This document shows, one piece after another, positions 15,774 to 24,608 of a stretch of 64,000 nucleotides of DNA. The DNA comes from Microtetraspora sp. NBRC 16547 (GTDB lineage Bacteria; Actinomycetota; Actinomycetes; Streptosporangiales; Streptosporangiaceae). A program made the position numbers and the translations under genes. Under the pieces are notes generated by a model. It worked only from the letters and a program-made list of their open reading frames with translations. It had not been told where the DNA came from and made no database searches. Each line of letters opens with the position of its first letter. Position 1 is the first letter of the stretch. The DNA lies in assembly GCF_030268965.1 (NCBI RefSeq), contig NZ_BSSE01000013.1, forward strand, positions 129,642 to 193,641, in the 5' to 3' direction.

Positions 15774-16707
15774 TCAGCCGCTCTCCTCGACGAACGGCTC
15801 CAGCAGGCCCGGCACCGCGTGGCGGGCCAGCCGGAGCCCCTCGTCCCGCCCCACGTCGAGTACGTCGTACCGGCCCTCGCCCGCCGCGGTCGTGGCCGAC
15901 ACGGTCACCAGGCCGGCCCGCCGCTGGAACAGCGACTCGCTGATCGTCAGGCCGATGATCCCGGAGCGGTCCAGGGCGACCGTCCTGCGCCTGACCGCGC
16001 CCGAGCGGGTGACCAGATACCGCCGGGTCAGGCCGTGTCCCAGCGAGCGGTAGCCCTCGGCCGCGAGCGCCCACCCGGCCGGTACGGCCAGCACCGGCAG
16101 CGCCCAGGCCCAGGCGGGCACCCACGCGTCCAGCACGCCCAGCACGCCCAGCGCGGCCGCGAGCGCCGCCGCGGCGACCAGCGCCCGGCGCACCCGCCTG
16201 CCGCGGGCCGCGCGCGGATGGCCGCGCAGCCCGGCCGGGTCGAGCTCCTCCCCCAGCACCGCGGAGGCGATCCTGCCCGCCCGCGAGGCCCGCCTCCCCC
16301 GTGCCCACCTTCACCACGGCCAGACCGAGCGCCCGCCGTACGGGATCGGCGGTGACGTCCACGCTGCGCACGCGCTCGCGTGGGACGGCGCGGTACTCCT
16401 TGGTCCAGATGCCGCTGTGCAGCTCCAGGCGCCGGCCGGTCAGGCGGTACCGGGTGGTGCGCCTGCGGGCGGTCTCGTAGACCGCGGCCGCGCCGACGAC
16501 GAGGAGAGCCGCGGCCGCCGCGGCGGCGACGGCCCTGTCCAGGGCGACGCCCCTGCCGACCAGGAACCGCGCGAGGGCGATCGCGGCGGGGACCGCGACG
16601 GCGAGGGAGACGACGGCGGCGGCGGCCACCACGCGCGGGTGCGGCGACCGCCAGGCGGCGTTCTCCTCCGTGGCGGTCTCCTCGATGTCGGGGGGACCGT
16701 CCACCAC
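15774..16707 (-). pseudogene. PH-domain membrane protein (YdbT/DUF304-like), frameshifted
   Basis: Two adjoining minus-strand frames carry the two halves of one bacterial PH-domain membrane protein. Frame A (16707 to about 16280) has two helices followed by the PH-like segment RYRLTGRRLELHSGIWTKEY and VRSVDVTADPVRRALGL. Frame B (about 16280 to 15774) has two more helices and a second PH segment, RYLVTRSGAVRRRTVALDR. They join if one G is removed from a GGG run near 16283. The first PH domain also seems to lack its last strand and helix, so a small deletion may accompany the frameshift. It could be a true pseudogene or a sequence error in a GC-rich run. The family is of unknown function. It follows a small membrane-protein gene on the same strand. 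Confidence 0.65.
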
Positions 16708-16762
16708 GCCACCGCGCGCGGATCGGCCCGGTGGCGCGGCGGGCGCAGGCGGAGGGAGCGCG

Positions 16763-17071
16763 TCACGAGGCCCGGTCCTTCTTGAGGGTGCCGGCCGTCC
16801 CGAGCAGGGCGACGCCGAGCACCGCCAGCGCGATCGAGGCGAACACCTCGTACCCCGCCAGCACGTCGAGCCGGTGGACGATCAGCAGGTCGTGCGCCCA
16901 CCGCCACCAGCCGAACAGGGTGTTGGCGGCGCCGCCCACCCCCTGCACCAGCGCCACCCAGCCCGCGATTTCTAGTGCCGTGACCGGCAAGGTTTGCCCG
17001 GAAGGAGCGGTGTCCAGGGTGGTGCATCGCAAGGCGGAGGAGGAGGTCGTAGCGGAGCCTACGGCCGACAT
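16763..17071 (-). CDS. Small membrane protein of unknown function
   Basis: The secure part is the C-terminal 75 residues, which hold two hydrophobic helices (IAGWVALVQGVGGAANTLF and VFASIALAVLGVALLGTAG) separated by a Trp-rich polar loop (WWRWAHD). I do not recognise a family. The start is uncertain: ATG 17071 is given, but a TTG at 16990 would leave just the helical core, and ATG 17200 would add an unconvincing 43-residue leader. It precedes the frameshifted PH-domain gene by 55 bases on the same strand, so the two may form a membrane-associated pair. Confidence 0.55.
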   Translation of the reverse strand: MSAVGSATTSSSALRCTTLDTAPSGQTLPVTALEIAGWVALVQGVGGAANTLFGWWRWAHDLLIVHRLDVLAGYEVFASIALAVLGVALLGTAGTLKKDRAS

Positions 17072-17310
17072 TCCCGGGCCCCGCGGAAAGTCCGAGCCTG
17101 CGAGGAGTTTTCGTGGGTGGGGCGACAACGCGGCGAGGTGCCGTCCTGGGCGACGCGACGGGGCAAAGATTGACGGGAGGGGCACTAGCAACGTCTTCAT
17201 GGTGCAAGCCTCGGGGAGCGGGGGCGGCGGCCGCTTCTGCCCGAAGTAGCCGAGACCGGCTACTTTGGTCGCTGTCGCGAACCTGCGATCACGCCGTAAC
17301 CTCGGTGAAC

Positions 17311-18543
17311 ATGAAGTCGAGGACGGAGTACGGGTGGCTGCTGCCCTCGGTCCTCCTCGGCGAGGGCGAGGGTGAGCGGCCCGCGCGGCGCTCCACGCGC
17401 GACTGGATCGTGGACACGGCGCTGTTCCTGGCCGCCTGCGGGCTCGCGCTCGCCTCGGCGCCGGACATCGCCGGAAAGCCGCAGGCGTACGTCGTCGCCG
17501 AGCAGGTGCTCGGCGCGCTGTCCTGCGCGGCCCTGTGGCTGCGCCGCCGGTGGCCGGTCACCCTGGCCCTGGTGACGTCGCTGCTCGGCTCGGTGTTCAC
17601 ACTGCTCGGCGGCGCCAACGTGGTGGCCCTGTTCACCGTGGCCGTGCACCGCCCCTTCAAGATCGCCGGACCGGTCCTCGCCTCCTGCCTCCTGGCGGCG
17701 ATCCCCTATGTGCACATCTGGCCGGACCCCGACCTCGGCGTGTGGGGCACGTTCCTGTTGCTGGTGGCGCTCACCATGATGATCTTCGCGTGGGGGATCG
17801 TCGTACGGGCCCGGCGGCAGCTGGTCTTCTCCCTGCGGGCCCGGGCGTCCGCCGCCGCCGAGGAGGCCAGACAGCTGGAGCGGGAGCGGATCGCCCGCGA
17901 GATGCACGACGTGCTCGCCCACCGCATCTCGATCCTGAGCCTGCACGCCGGGGCCCTGGAATACAGTCCCGGCGCCCCGCCCGAGCAGATCCAGCGGGCG
18001 GCGAGCGCCATCAGGACCAGCGCCCATCAGGCGCTGCAGGACCTGCGCGAGGTGATCGGCGTCCTGCGGCAGGCGCCGGAGGACGCGCGGCCGGAGCGCC
18101 CGCAGCCGACGCTGGCCGACCTGCCCGCTCTGGTGGAGGAGTCGCGGCAGGCCGGGATGGACGTCGCGCTCGACCTCGTCGAGCCCGCGCCGTCCGCGCC
18201 TGAGTTGTCCGTGCCCACGTCGTCCGGGCCCGCGCCGCCCGAGGCGCTGGGCCGCAACGCCTACCGCATCGTCCAGGAGGCGCTGACCAACGCCCGCAAG
18301 CACGCCCCCGGTGCCCCGGTGACCGTACGGGTGACGGGCGCGCCCGGCGAGGGGCTGACGGTCGAGGTCGCCAACCCGGTGCCGGCGGCCGCGCACCGGC
18401 GGCAGGCCGTCTCCGAGATCCCGGGCGCCGGCACCGGGCTCATCGGCCTGGCCGAACGTGCCAAGCTGGCCGGCGGACGACTGGACCACCACCTGGCGGA
18501 CGAGGGCGCGTTCGTGCTCCGCGCCTGGCTGCCGTGGTCGTGA
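17311..18543 (+). CDS. Two-component sensor histidine kinase (HisKA_3/NarL type)
   Basis: A 410-residue membrane kinase. Residues about 32-165 contain four to five hydrophobic helices with little extracellular sequence, so it probably senses a membrane signal. The dimerisation/phosphoacceptor motif REMHDVLAHRISILS places the phosphorylated histidine at His199. The ATP-binding domain shows the N box in RIVQEALTNARKHAPG and a G box in GAGTGLIGLAERAKLAGG. It is followed 17 bases later by a LuxR-type response regulator, its probable partner. ATG 17311 gives a normal start; upstream codons in frame are not family-like. The signal is unknown. Confidence 0.9.
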   Translation: MKSRTEYGWLLPSVLLGEGEGERPARRSTRDWIVDTALFLAACGLALASAPDIAGKPQAYVVAEQVLGALSCAALWLRRRWPVTLALVTSLLGSVFTLLGGANVVALFTVAVHRPFKIAGPVLASCLLAAIPYVHIWPDPDLGVWGTFLLLVALTMMIFAWGIVVRARRQLVFSLRARASAAAEEARQLERERIAREMHDVLAHRISILSLHAGALEYSPGAPPEQIQRAASAIRTSAHQALQDLREVIGVLRQAPEDARPERPQPTLADLPALVEESRQAGMDVALDLVEPAPSAPELSVPTSSGPAPPEALGRNAYRIVQEALTNARKHAPGAPVTVRVTGAPGEGLTVEVANPVPAAAHRRQAVSEIPGAGTGLIGLAERAKLAGGRLDHHLADEGAFVLRAWLPWS

Positions 18544-18560
18544 CTCGAGAAAGGGAGGGC

Positions 18561-19232
18561 ATGGACCGTCGTATCAAGGTGCTCATCGTGGACGACGACG
18601 CGCTCGTACGCGCCGGGCTGTCGATGATCCTGGCGGGCGCGGGCGACATCGAGATCGCCGGCGAGGCGGCCGACGGCGACCAGGTGCCGCTCATGGTCGC
18701 CGAGCACCGGCCGGACGTGGTGCTCATGGACATCCGGATGTCCCGGGTGGACGGGCTGACCGCCACCGAGGCGCTGCGCGCCACGGCCGACCCGCCCGAG
18801 GTGGTGGTGCTGACCACCTTCCACGCCGACGCGCAGGTGCTGCGGGCGCTGCGGGCGGGCGCGGCCGGGTTCCTGCTCAAGGACATCCACCCGGCCGACC
18901 TGGTGTCCGCCGTACGCAAGGTCGCCGCGGGCGAGCCCATCCTGTCGCCCGCGGTCACCCGCCAGCTCATCTCGCACGTCTCCGACGGTGGCGCGGGAGG
19001 CCGCCGGGAGCGGGCCCGCGTCCAGTTGGACAAGATCAGCCCGCGCGAGCGGGAGGTCGCCGTCGCGCTCGGCGAGGGCAAGTCCAACGCGGAGATCGGG
19101 GCCGAGCTCTACATGAGCGTGCCGACGGTCAAGGCCCACGTGTCGCGGATCCTCACGAAGCTGAGGCTGAACAACCGGGTCCAGATCGCGCTCATCGTCC
19201 ATGACGCGGAAGCGGCGAGCCGGACGTCCTGA
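18561..19232 (+). CDS. LuxR/NarL-family response regulator
   Basis: A 223-residue cytoplasmic DNA-binding regulator. The receiver domain (residues 5-120) has the acidic pocket VDDD, phosphoacceptor Asp57 in VLMDIRM, the switch Thr in VVLTTFH and the conserved Lys in FLLKDIH. The C-terminal LuxR helix-turn-helix is ISPREREVAVALGEGKSNAEI followed by VPTVKAHVSRILTKL. The gene begins at ATG 18561 behind AAGGGAGG and follows the kinase gene closely, so they form a cognate pair. Targets are unknown; the neighbouring genes give no clear hint. Confidence 0.92.
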   Translation: MDRRIKVLIVDDDALVRAGLSMILAGAGDIEIAGEAADGDQVPLMVAEHRPDVVLMDIRMSRVDGLTATEALRATADPPEVVVLTTFHADAQVLRALRAGAAGFLLKDIHPADLVSAVRKVAAGEPILSPAVTRQLISHVSDGGAGGRRERARVQLDKISPREREVAVALGEGKSNAEIGAELYMSVPTVKAHVSRILTKLRLNNRVQIALIVHDAEAASRTS

Positions 19233-19285
19233 CTTCCGCCGTTCCGACGGAGATCAATGGGGGCTGGACCTACACTTGGTGCTCC

Positions 19286-20083
19286 ATGAGGGCCCTCATG
19301 AGACGTCTCCTCCCCTGGACCTGGTCCCGCACCGGTTTGCGGCGCGGCTTCCAGGTCCTGGTCGCGCTGAGCGTCCTGACCCTCACCCCGATGACCTGGG
19401 CGTGGCTGGACAGCTCCGGGCATCGCGTCACGGCGGACCGCTCGGACGCCTCGCTCTCCTCGGTGCCCGCGATGCCGGTCGCCCTCGTGCTCGGCGCCGG
19501 GCTCACCGCGAACGCCGCCCCCACGGCGATGCTGCGCACCCGGCTCGACATCGGCGCCCGGCTCTACCAGGCGGGCAAGGTCCGCGCGCTGCTGGTGTCG
19601 GGCGACAACAGCCGGGTCGGCTACGACGAGCCGACGGCGATGCGCGACTACCTCACCTCCCAAGGGATCCCGCGGGAGAAGGTCGTCCTCGACTACGCCG
19701 GATTCGACACGTGGGCCTCGTGCGTCCGCGCCAGGAAGATATTCGGGGCGTCCCGCGCCCTCGTGGTGACGCAGACCTTCCACCTTCCCCGCGCCGTCAC
19801 GCTGTGCCGTACGGCGGGGCTGGACGCCTTCGGCGTCGGCGACGACTCCTCCACGGACTGGCCGCTGCAGACGTACGTGTACGCCACCCGGGAGTTCTTC
19901 GCCTCGGCGAAGGCACTGCTGGAGGCCCGGATCCTCCACTCCGATCCCCGGTTCCTCGGACCGCGCGAGGTCACGCTCGACCGGGCGCTCGCCTCCTGCC
20001 CCGAGCCCTGCCGTCGAGCGGCACGCTCACACCACGTCTCGCGCGGGCACGGAGCGACGAGAGACATGGGCGGCCGGGCGTGA
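19286..20083 (+). CDS. YdcF/SanA-family (DUF218) envelope protein
   Basis: A 265-residue protein with one N-terminal transmembrane segment (VLVALSVLTLTPMTWAWL) and an extracytoplasmic DUF218 domain. Domain landmarks are VALVLGAGL, RTRLDIGARLYQAGKVRALLVSGDN, EPTAMRDYLTSQGIP and VVTQTFHLPRAVTLCR, as in SanA and YdcF, which are linked to envelope barrier function. The biochemical activity of the family is not settled. The last 40 residues are basic and have no domain. It follows the response-regulator gene by 53 bases, but a TACACT element at 19271-19276 suggests its own promoter with a very short leader. Confidence 0.82.
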   Translation: MRALMRRLLPWTWSRTGLRRGFQVLVALSVLTLTPMTWAWLDSSGHRVTADRSDASLSSVPAMPVALVLGAGLTANAAPTAMLRTRLDIGARLYQAGKVRALLVSGDNSRVGYDEPTAMRDYLTSQGIPREKVVLDYAGFDTWASCVRARKIFGASRALVVTQTFHLPRAVTLCRTAGLDAFGVGDDSSTDWPLQTYVYATREFFASAKALLEARILHSDPRFLGPREVTLDRALASCPEPCRRAARSHHVSRGHGATRDMGGRA

Positions 20084-20183
20084 TCCACGCGGACGCGGAA
20101 CCTTCATCCCAGCGACCTCGCTGAGCTGCGGCGACCCGGTGGCGCGGACGTTCCGAACTCGGCGCCTTATCGGAAACCGTCGG

Positions 20184-21605
20184 CTACGCCCTCGGTGGCG
20201 GGTTCCAGCGGGGAGGTCCCGGAAACGGCGGAGGCGGATACTCCGGGCGCGGATTCCCCTGCCCCGAGCCGGGCGGAAAGCCGTACGGCGACGGGCCGGA
20301 GCCCGGCGGATAACCGCGCGGCGGACCTCCCTGCGGGCCCCCCGGCGGCGGAGCTCCGGGCGCGTACCCGGGCGGCGGCACCCCTCTGGCCGCGGCGGGC
20401 AGGTGCCGTGCCGGCAGCGGCAACGACATGCGCGCGTACGCCATGAGCTCGGCGAGCGCCCGCTGCCGCTCGCGGAAGGACTTCTCGTCGACGCCGTCCC
20501 GCGACGCCCTCTCGTGGAGCAGCCCCAGCTCGGTGGCGGCGAGCTGGTAGTCGCTCATCGCCCGCGCCCCCGCCTTGCCTCCGTGGGCCTTCGCCCACTG
20601 GCGGGCCTGCCGCCTGCCCTTGAGCGACGACAGCATGAAGATGTCCGCCTCGTTGATCAGCCCGTTGCGCACGTACAGCGGCAGGTAGTGGTGGATCAGT
20701 CCGACGATGCGCTTGCGGTCCCGGAAGATGACGCCGAGCTCGACGAAGAGCAGGACCATCAGCACCAGGTACGCGACGGCGAGCCCGGGGAAGCCGCCGA
20801 ACGAGGCGAGGCCGTTCCACAGGCCGTGCAGGACCATGGCGCCGATCCAGCCGGCGCCCACGACCCAGATCCCCGCCTTGCCCCGGCGCTGCTGGGCCGC
20901 GTACGCCACGGAGATGCCGATCAGGGACGTGAACAGCGGATGCGCGAACGGCGAGAGCACACCCCTGAGCACGACCGTGGCCGCGAGTCCCTCGGGACCG
21001 TGCTCGGACAGCGCCGCCAGGTAGTAGCTGACGTTCTCCGACATGGCGAACCCGAGGCCGACCATGCTGGCGTAGATGATGCCGTCGGTGGGCCCGTCGA
21101 GCTCCTGGCGGCGGAACCGGAGCAGACCCAGCAGCACCAGGCCCTTCATGGTCTCCTCGACCAGCGGGGCGCCGAAGGTCGCCACGAGGTTGTGCGCGTT
21201 GGTCGCGTTGCCGATCTGGTGCTCGATGTAGATCAGGTTGAGGGAGTTCAGCAGGCCGGCGAAGAGCACGGCGACCCCGGCCCCCCACACGAACGCGAAG
21301 GCGAGGTTGGCGCGCGGTTCCGGCTCCATGCGGTCGAGGGCGAGCACTCCGGCCAGCAGCAGCGGGACGGGGGCGACCGCGAGCACGAGCGCGATGAAGA
21401 ACTGGACGGGGCCGCCGTCGAATATGTCGAACGACAATGTCACGAGAGTGCAGATGCCTGCCAGCACCAGGCCGATGATCAGGCCGACCGACGGGCGTTC
21501 CTTCAGCACGGCACGCGGATCCAGGCTCGCCATTCCGCGAATGTAACCGACCGTGGACCCGCTGTCCGCCCCGCCCCCGAAGATCCCCGAGCTGCCGCCC
21601 CTCAT
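20184..21605 (-). CDS. PrsW-family intramembrane metalloprotease with Pro/Gly-rich tail
   Basis: A 473-residue membrane protein with about eight helices. PrsW motifs are present: PLVEETMKG (Glu150-Glu151), GFAMSEN (Glu190, Asn191), LSPFAHPLF (His222) and LHGLWN (His260), which together make the putative zinc and catalytic site. In Bacillus PrsW cleaves the anti-sigma factor RsiW; here no anti-sigma gene is adjacent, so the target is unknown. The C-terminal 70-80 residues are rich in Pro, Gly, Arg and Tyr and probably extend disordered from the membrane. ATG 21605 has AAGGCGGGG upstream. It is divergent from the Tat-lipoprotein gene. Confidence 0.85.
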   Translation of the reverse strand: MRGGSSGIFGGGADSGSTVGYIRGMASLDPRAVLKERPSVGLIIGLVLAGICTLVTLSFDIFDGGPVQFFIALVLAVAPVPLLLAGVLALDRMEPEPRANLAFAFVWGAGVAVLFAGLLNSLNLIYIEHQIGNATNAHNLVATFGAPLVEETMKGLVLLGLLRFRRQELDGPTDGIIYASMVGLGFAMSENVSYYLAALSEHGPEGLAATVVLRGVLSPFAHPLFTSLIGISVAYAAQQRRGKAGIWVVGAGWIGAMVLHGLWNGLASFGGFPGLAVAYLVLMVLLFVELGVIFRDRKRIVGLIHHYLPLYVRNGLINEADIFMLSSLKGRRQARQWAKAHGGKAGARAMSDYQLAATELGLLHERASRDGVDEKSFRERQRALAELMAYARMSLPLPARHLPAAARGVPPPGYAPGAPPPGGPQGGPPRGYPPGSGPSPYGFPPGSGQGNPRPEYPPPPFPGPPRWNPPPRA

Positions 21606-21728
21606 TCCCCGCCTTTCCCGAATGCGGACCCTCGTCTGACCATACGCTCGGCCCGGCCATTCCCAGGCCGGAGTACGGTTCTGCCGATGTGATCTTCTTT
21701 GGGTCGTTCGTCACAGGGAGCGGAGCGG

Positions 21729-23303
21729 ATGGGCGAGACCGACGGCGGCCGGCTGAGCCGCCGGACCTTCCTCGGCGTGGTGGCCGCCGCCACAGCGGGC
21801 GCCTCGGCCTGCGGGGCAGGACCGCAGGCGGATCCGGCTGAGGTGAAACCGGCCCCGGTGGGCGGCAGCCCGGCCTCCGGGCCGGACCTGCTCCCGTCTC
21901 CGAGCCCGTCGCCCACGGCGGAGGCCGCCCGCTACGAGCGGCTCAGACCGGGCGATCCCGGCTGGCGCGCCCGCTCGTACGGCCCGGCCGAGGCGATCGA
22001 GGGATACACCGACCAGGTGAGCGTGCTTCCCGGCCACCCGGTGGAGCTGCGTGTCTCGACTACCGCCGACCGCTTCCGGGTCACCGCGTACCGCATGGGC
22101 TGGTACGGCGGGGCCGAGGCGCGCCGGGTGTGGCGGTCGGAGTGGCTGCCGGGCCGCAGGCAGGGCCGCGGCGACCTGGACGGGGCCACCCGTACTGTGC
22201 ACGCGAACTGGCGGCGCTCCCTCACCGTGCCGACGGCGGGCTGGCCGGAGGGCGCCTACCTGCTGCGGCTCGACTCCGCGAAGGGGCACCAGCGGTACGT
22301 GCCGCTGGTCGTGCGGTCCGCGGACGCCACGGGGAAGACGCTGCTGGTGCACGCCGCGGCCACCTGGCAGGCGTACAACCAGTGGGGCGGCTACAGCCTC
22401 TACTACGGCCACGGCAGCTACGGCGCCCGCTCGCTGGCGGTCAGCTTCGACCGCCCCTACGACAAGAACGGCGCGGAGAAGTTCCTCGTCCATGAGCGCG
22501 CGCTGGTGGTGCTCGCCGAACGCCTCGGCATTCCCCTGGCGTACACGACGGGCATCGACCTGACGCCCGAGGTGATGCGGGGGGCGGCCTCCATCGTCTT
22601 TCTGGGCCACGACGAGTACTGGACGCCGCAGACCCGCAGGCAGGTCACCCGGGCCAGGGACGCCGGGTCCAACATCGCCTTCCTCGGGGCCAACACCTGC
22701 TACCGGCGGATCCGCATCGCGGATGAGGGCCGCCTGGTCATCTGCTACAAGGACCAGTACGCCAGCGACCCGATGTACGGGCGGCGCCCCGCCGAGGTGA
22801 CGGCGGACTTCCGGTCGTCGCCGGCGCCGGACCCGGAGTCCTCGCTCACGGGGGTCTACTACGACGGGTTCCCCGCCGACGCCCCGTACGTCGTCACGAA
22901 TCCGCACCACTGGCTGTTCGAGGGGACCGGGGTGCGGCGGGGCGACGCGTTCCCGCACCTGGTCGGCGTCGAGTACGACCGGGTGACGCCCGGCGTGCCG
23001 ACGCCCCGGCCGATCGAGATCCTCGCCCACTCCCCCTTGATGTGCGGGAAGCGGCCCAGCTTCGCGGACTCCGCGTACTACACGACGCCGAGCGGCGCGG
23101 GGGTCTTCGCGACCGGGACGATGCGCTGGGTGGAGGCGCTCGTGGCGGGCCGCCCCGGAGGCCCGCGGGTGCACGACATGAACGCCAGGACGCGCCGATT
23201 CGTGACGAGGACCACGACGAACCTGCTGCGTTCGTTCGCCCGGGGGCCGGCCGGCGAGCACAGGGCGGCCGCGCGCGACAACGTCCACCTGTTCTACACG
23301 TGA
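21729..23303 (+). CDS. Tat-exported lipoprotein with N,N-dimethylformamidase beta-like domain
   Basis: A 524-residue protein. The N-terminus has a twin-arginine motif SRRTFLG, a short hydrophobic stretch and a lipobox-like GASAC, so it is probably folded in the cytoplasm, exported by Tat and lipid-anchored. A Pro/Ser-rich linker follows to about residue 70. The rest matches the N,N-dimethylformamidase beta-subunit-like/DUF6605 family, with RFRVTAYRMGWYGG, HAAATWQAYNQWGG and IVFLGHDEYWT. Whether it hydrolyses amides is not known; true dimethylformamidase also needs an alpha subunit, which is absent here. ATG 21729 is behind GGGAGCGGAG. It converges with ctaB. Confidence 0.82.
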   Translation: MGETDGGRLSRRTFLGVVAAATAGASACGAGPQADPAEVKPAPVGGSPASGPDLLPSPSPSPTAEAARYERLRPGDPGWRARSYGPAEAIEGYTDQVSVLPGHPVELRVSTTADRFRVTAYRMGWYGGAEARRVWRSEWLPGRRQGRGDLDGATRTVHANWRRSLTVPTAGWPEGAYLLRLDSAKGHQRYVPLVVRSADATGKTLLVHAAATWQAYNQWGGYSLYYGHGSYGARSLAVSFDRPYDKNGAEKFLVHERALVVLAERLGIPLAYTTGIDLTPEVMRGAASIVFLGHDEYWTPQTRRQVTRARDAGSNIAFLGANTCYRRIRIADEGRLVICYKDQYASDPMYGRRPAEVTADFRSSPAPDPESSLTGVYYDGFPADAPYVVTNPHHWLFEGTGVRRGDAFPHLVGVEYDRVTPGVPTPRPIEILAHSPLMCGKRPSFADSAYYTTPSGAGVFATGTMRWVEALVAGRPGGPRVHDMNARTRRFVTRTTTNLLRSFARGPAGEHRAAARDNVHLFYT

Positions 23304-23398
23304 GCACGGCGCGGGTACGGCACGAGCCCGGGCAGGCCCGCCCCCGCCGGGCCGCTCACAGGGTGCCGGACGCCGGCCCGGGTCGGACCAGGCCCGGA

Positions 23399-24331
23399 TC
23401 AGACCAGCAGCGAGTCGACCGCGACGGCGAGGAACAGCAGCGCGAGGTAGATGTTCGACCAGTGGAAGAAGCGCATGGGGCGCAGGTCCACGCCGGTCTT
23501 GCCCGCGTTGAGGCGGCCGAGAAGGCGGTAGACCTCCCACAGGCAGGAGGCGCCGAGGACGGCGGCGACGATCGGGTAGAGCAGCGAGGTCTCGGCGACG
23601 GGCCACAGCAGCATCGAGCAGATCACGGTGGCCCAGGTGTAGGCGATCGCCTCGCGCACGACACGGCGCTCGCTCGCGACGACCGGCAGCATGGGCACGT
23701 CCACCGAGGCGTAGTCCTCGCGGTAGCGCATGGCCAGCGTCCACGTGTGCGGCGGCGTCCAGAAGAACACCACGCCGAACAGCGCGACGGGGGCCCAGGA
23801 GAGGCTGCCGGTGATGCCGGCCCAGCCGATCAGCACGGGCATGCAGCCCGCGATGCCGCCCCAGACGATGTTCTGCACGGTGCGCCGCTTGAGCACCATC
23901 GAGTAGACGAGGACGTAGAAGAGGATCGCGCCGAGCGAGAGCGCGGCGGCGAGCCAGTTCACCGACAGTCCCAGGCCGAGCGTGGAGACCACGCCGAGGA
24001 TCACGCCGAAGACCAGCGCGCCCTTCGGGGAGACCTCGGACTTGGCCAGCGGGCGGCGGCGGGTGCGCCGCATGGTCTTGTCGATGTCGCGGTCGATATA
24101 GCAGTTCAGCGCGTTGGCGCTGCCCGCCGACAGGGTGCCGAAGACCATCGTGGCCAGAGCAGTCCACAGCGGCGGCAGGCCGCGCGCGGCGAGGAACATG
24201 ACGGGCAGGGTCGTGATCAGCAGCAGCTCGATGACCCGCGGCTTGGTGAGCGCGACGTACGCCCGGACAAGCGCGCCCAGGGAACGCGGCGCGGTTGCCG
24301 CCGCCGTTCCGAGCGGGGGCACCGATTCCAT
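23399..24331 (-). CDS. ctaB: Protoheme IX farnesyltransferase (heme O synthase)
   Basis: A 310-residue UbiA-family membrane prenyltransferase with about nine helices. It attaches a farnesyl group to heme B to give heme O, the substrate of CtaA. The first Asp-rich motif is [12 protein letters not shown] followed by [11 protein letters not shown], and the second is in [17 protein letters not shown] 24331 gives a typical actinobacterial start; a GTG four codons earlier is possible. It is divergent from tkt across 277 bases, the arrangement commonly seen in actinomycetes. No operon partner lies downstream on its strand. Confidence 0.93.
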   Translation of the reverse strand: MESVPPLGTAAATAPRSLGALVRAYVALTKPRVIELLLITTLPVMFLAARGLPPLWTALATMVFGTLSAGSANALNCYIDRDIDKTMRRTRRRPLAKSEVSPKGALVFGVILGVVSTLGLGLSVNWLAAALSLGAILFYVLVYSMVLKRRTVQNIVWGGIAGCMPVLIGWAGITGSLSWAPVALFGVVFFWTPPHTWTLAMRYREDYASVDVPMLPVVASERRVVREAIAYTWATVICSMLLWPVAETSLLYPIVAAVLGASCLWEVYRLLGRLNAGKTGVDLRPMRFFHWSNIYLALLFLAVAVDSLLV

Positions 24332-24541
24332 CTTCGTCAGCACCGTCAAGGCGCTTCCAGCGTGTGCGGGGTCAACGCGTAACCTCTGAATTGAGCGGAT
24401 CTCCGGGCAGCAGCCAGGCACTTGTGGACTCACTGTAGTCGGGAGAACCGGTGGTCCCTGAACTGGGGCCGGAGGCGACGAGTCCGGGCGCCCGTGGAAA
24501 CGCCGCCGCTCAGGGCGCCGGGCGGCCGGTGCGGTGGTGGT

Positions 24542-24555
24542 CTACCGAACGGTAG
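24542..24555. promoter_or_regulatory. Palindrome in the ctaB/tkt divergent region, TetR-type operator candidate
   Basis: CTACCGAACGGTAG has perfect 6-bp arms (CTACCG/CGGTAG) around AA, 54 bases before the tkt start. ACCGNNCGGT cores are common TetR-family operators. An adjoining inverted repeat, GGACCC...GGGTCC, spans 24555-24577. No regulator gene for it is nearby. Confidence 0.4.
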
Positions 24556-24608
24556 GACCCCCGACCCGTTAGGGTCCGGTGTGGGCGGGAAATGCCGAAA
24601 CCGGCGCA

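Noticed and set aside
16440-17207. Larger frame covering the small membrane gene and the PH gene start
   Set aside because: It is frame-shifted relative to the hydrophobic segments and has no recognisable domains.
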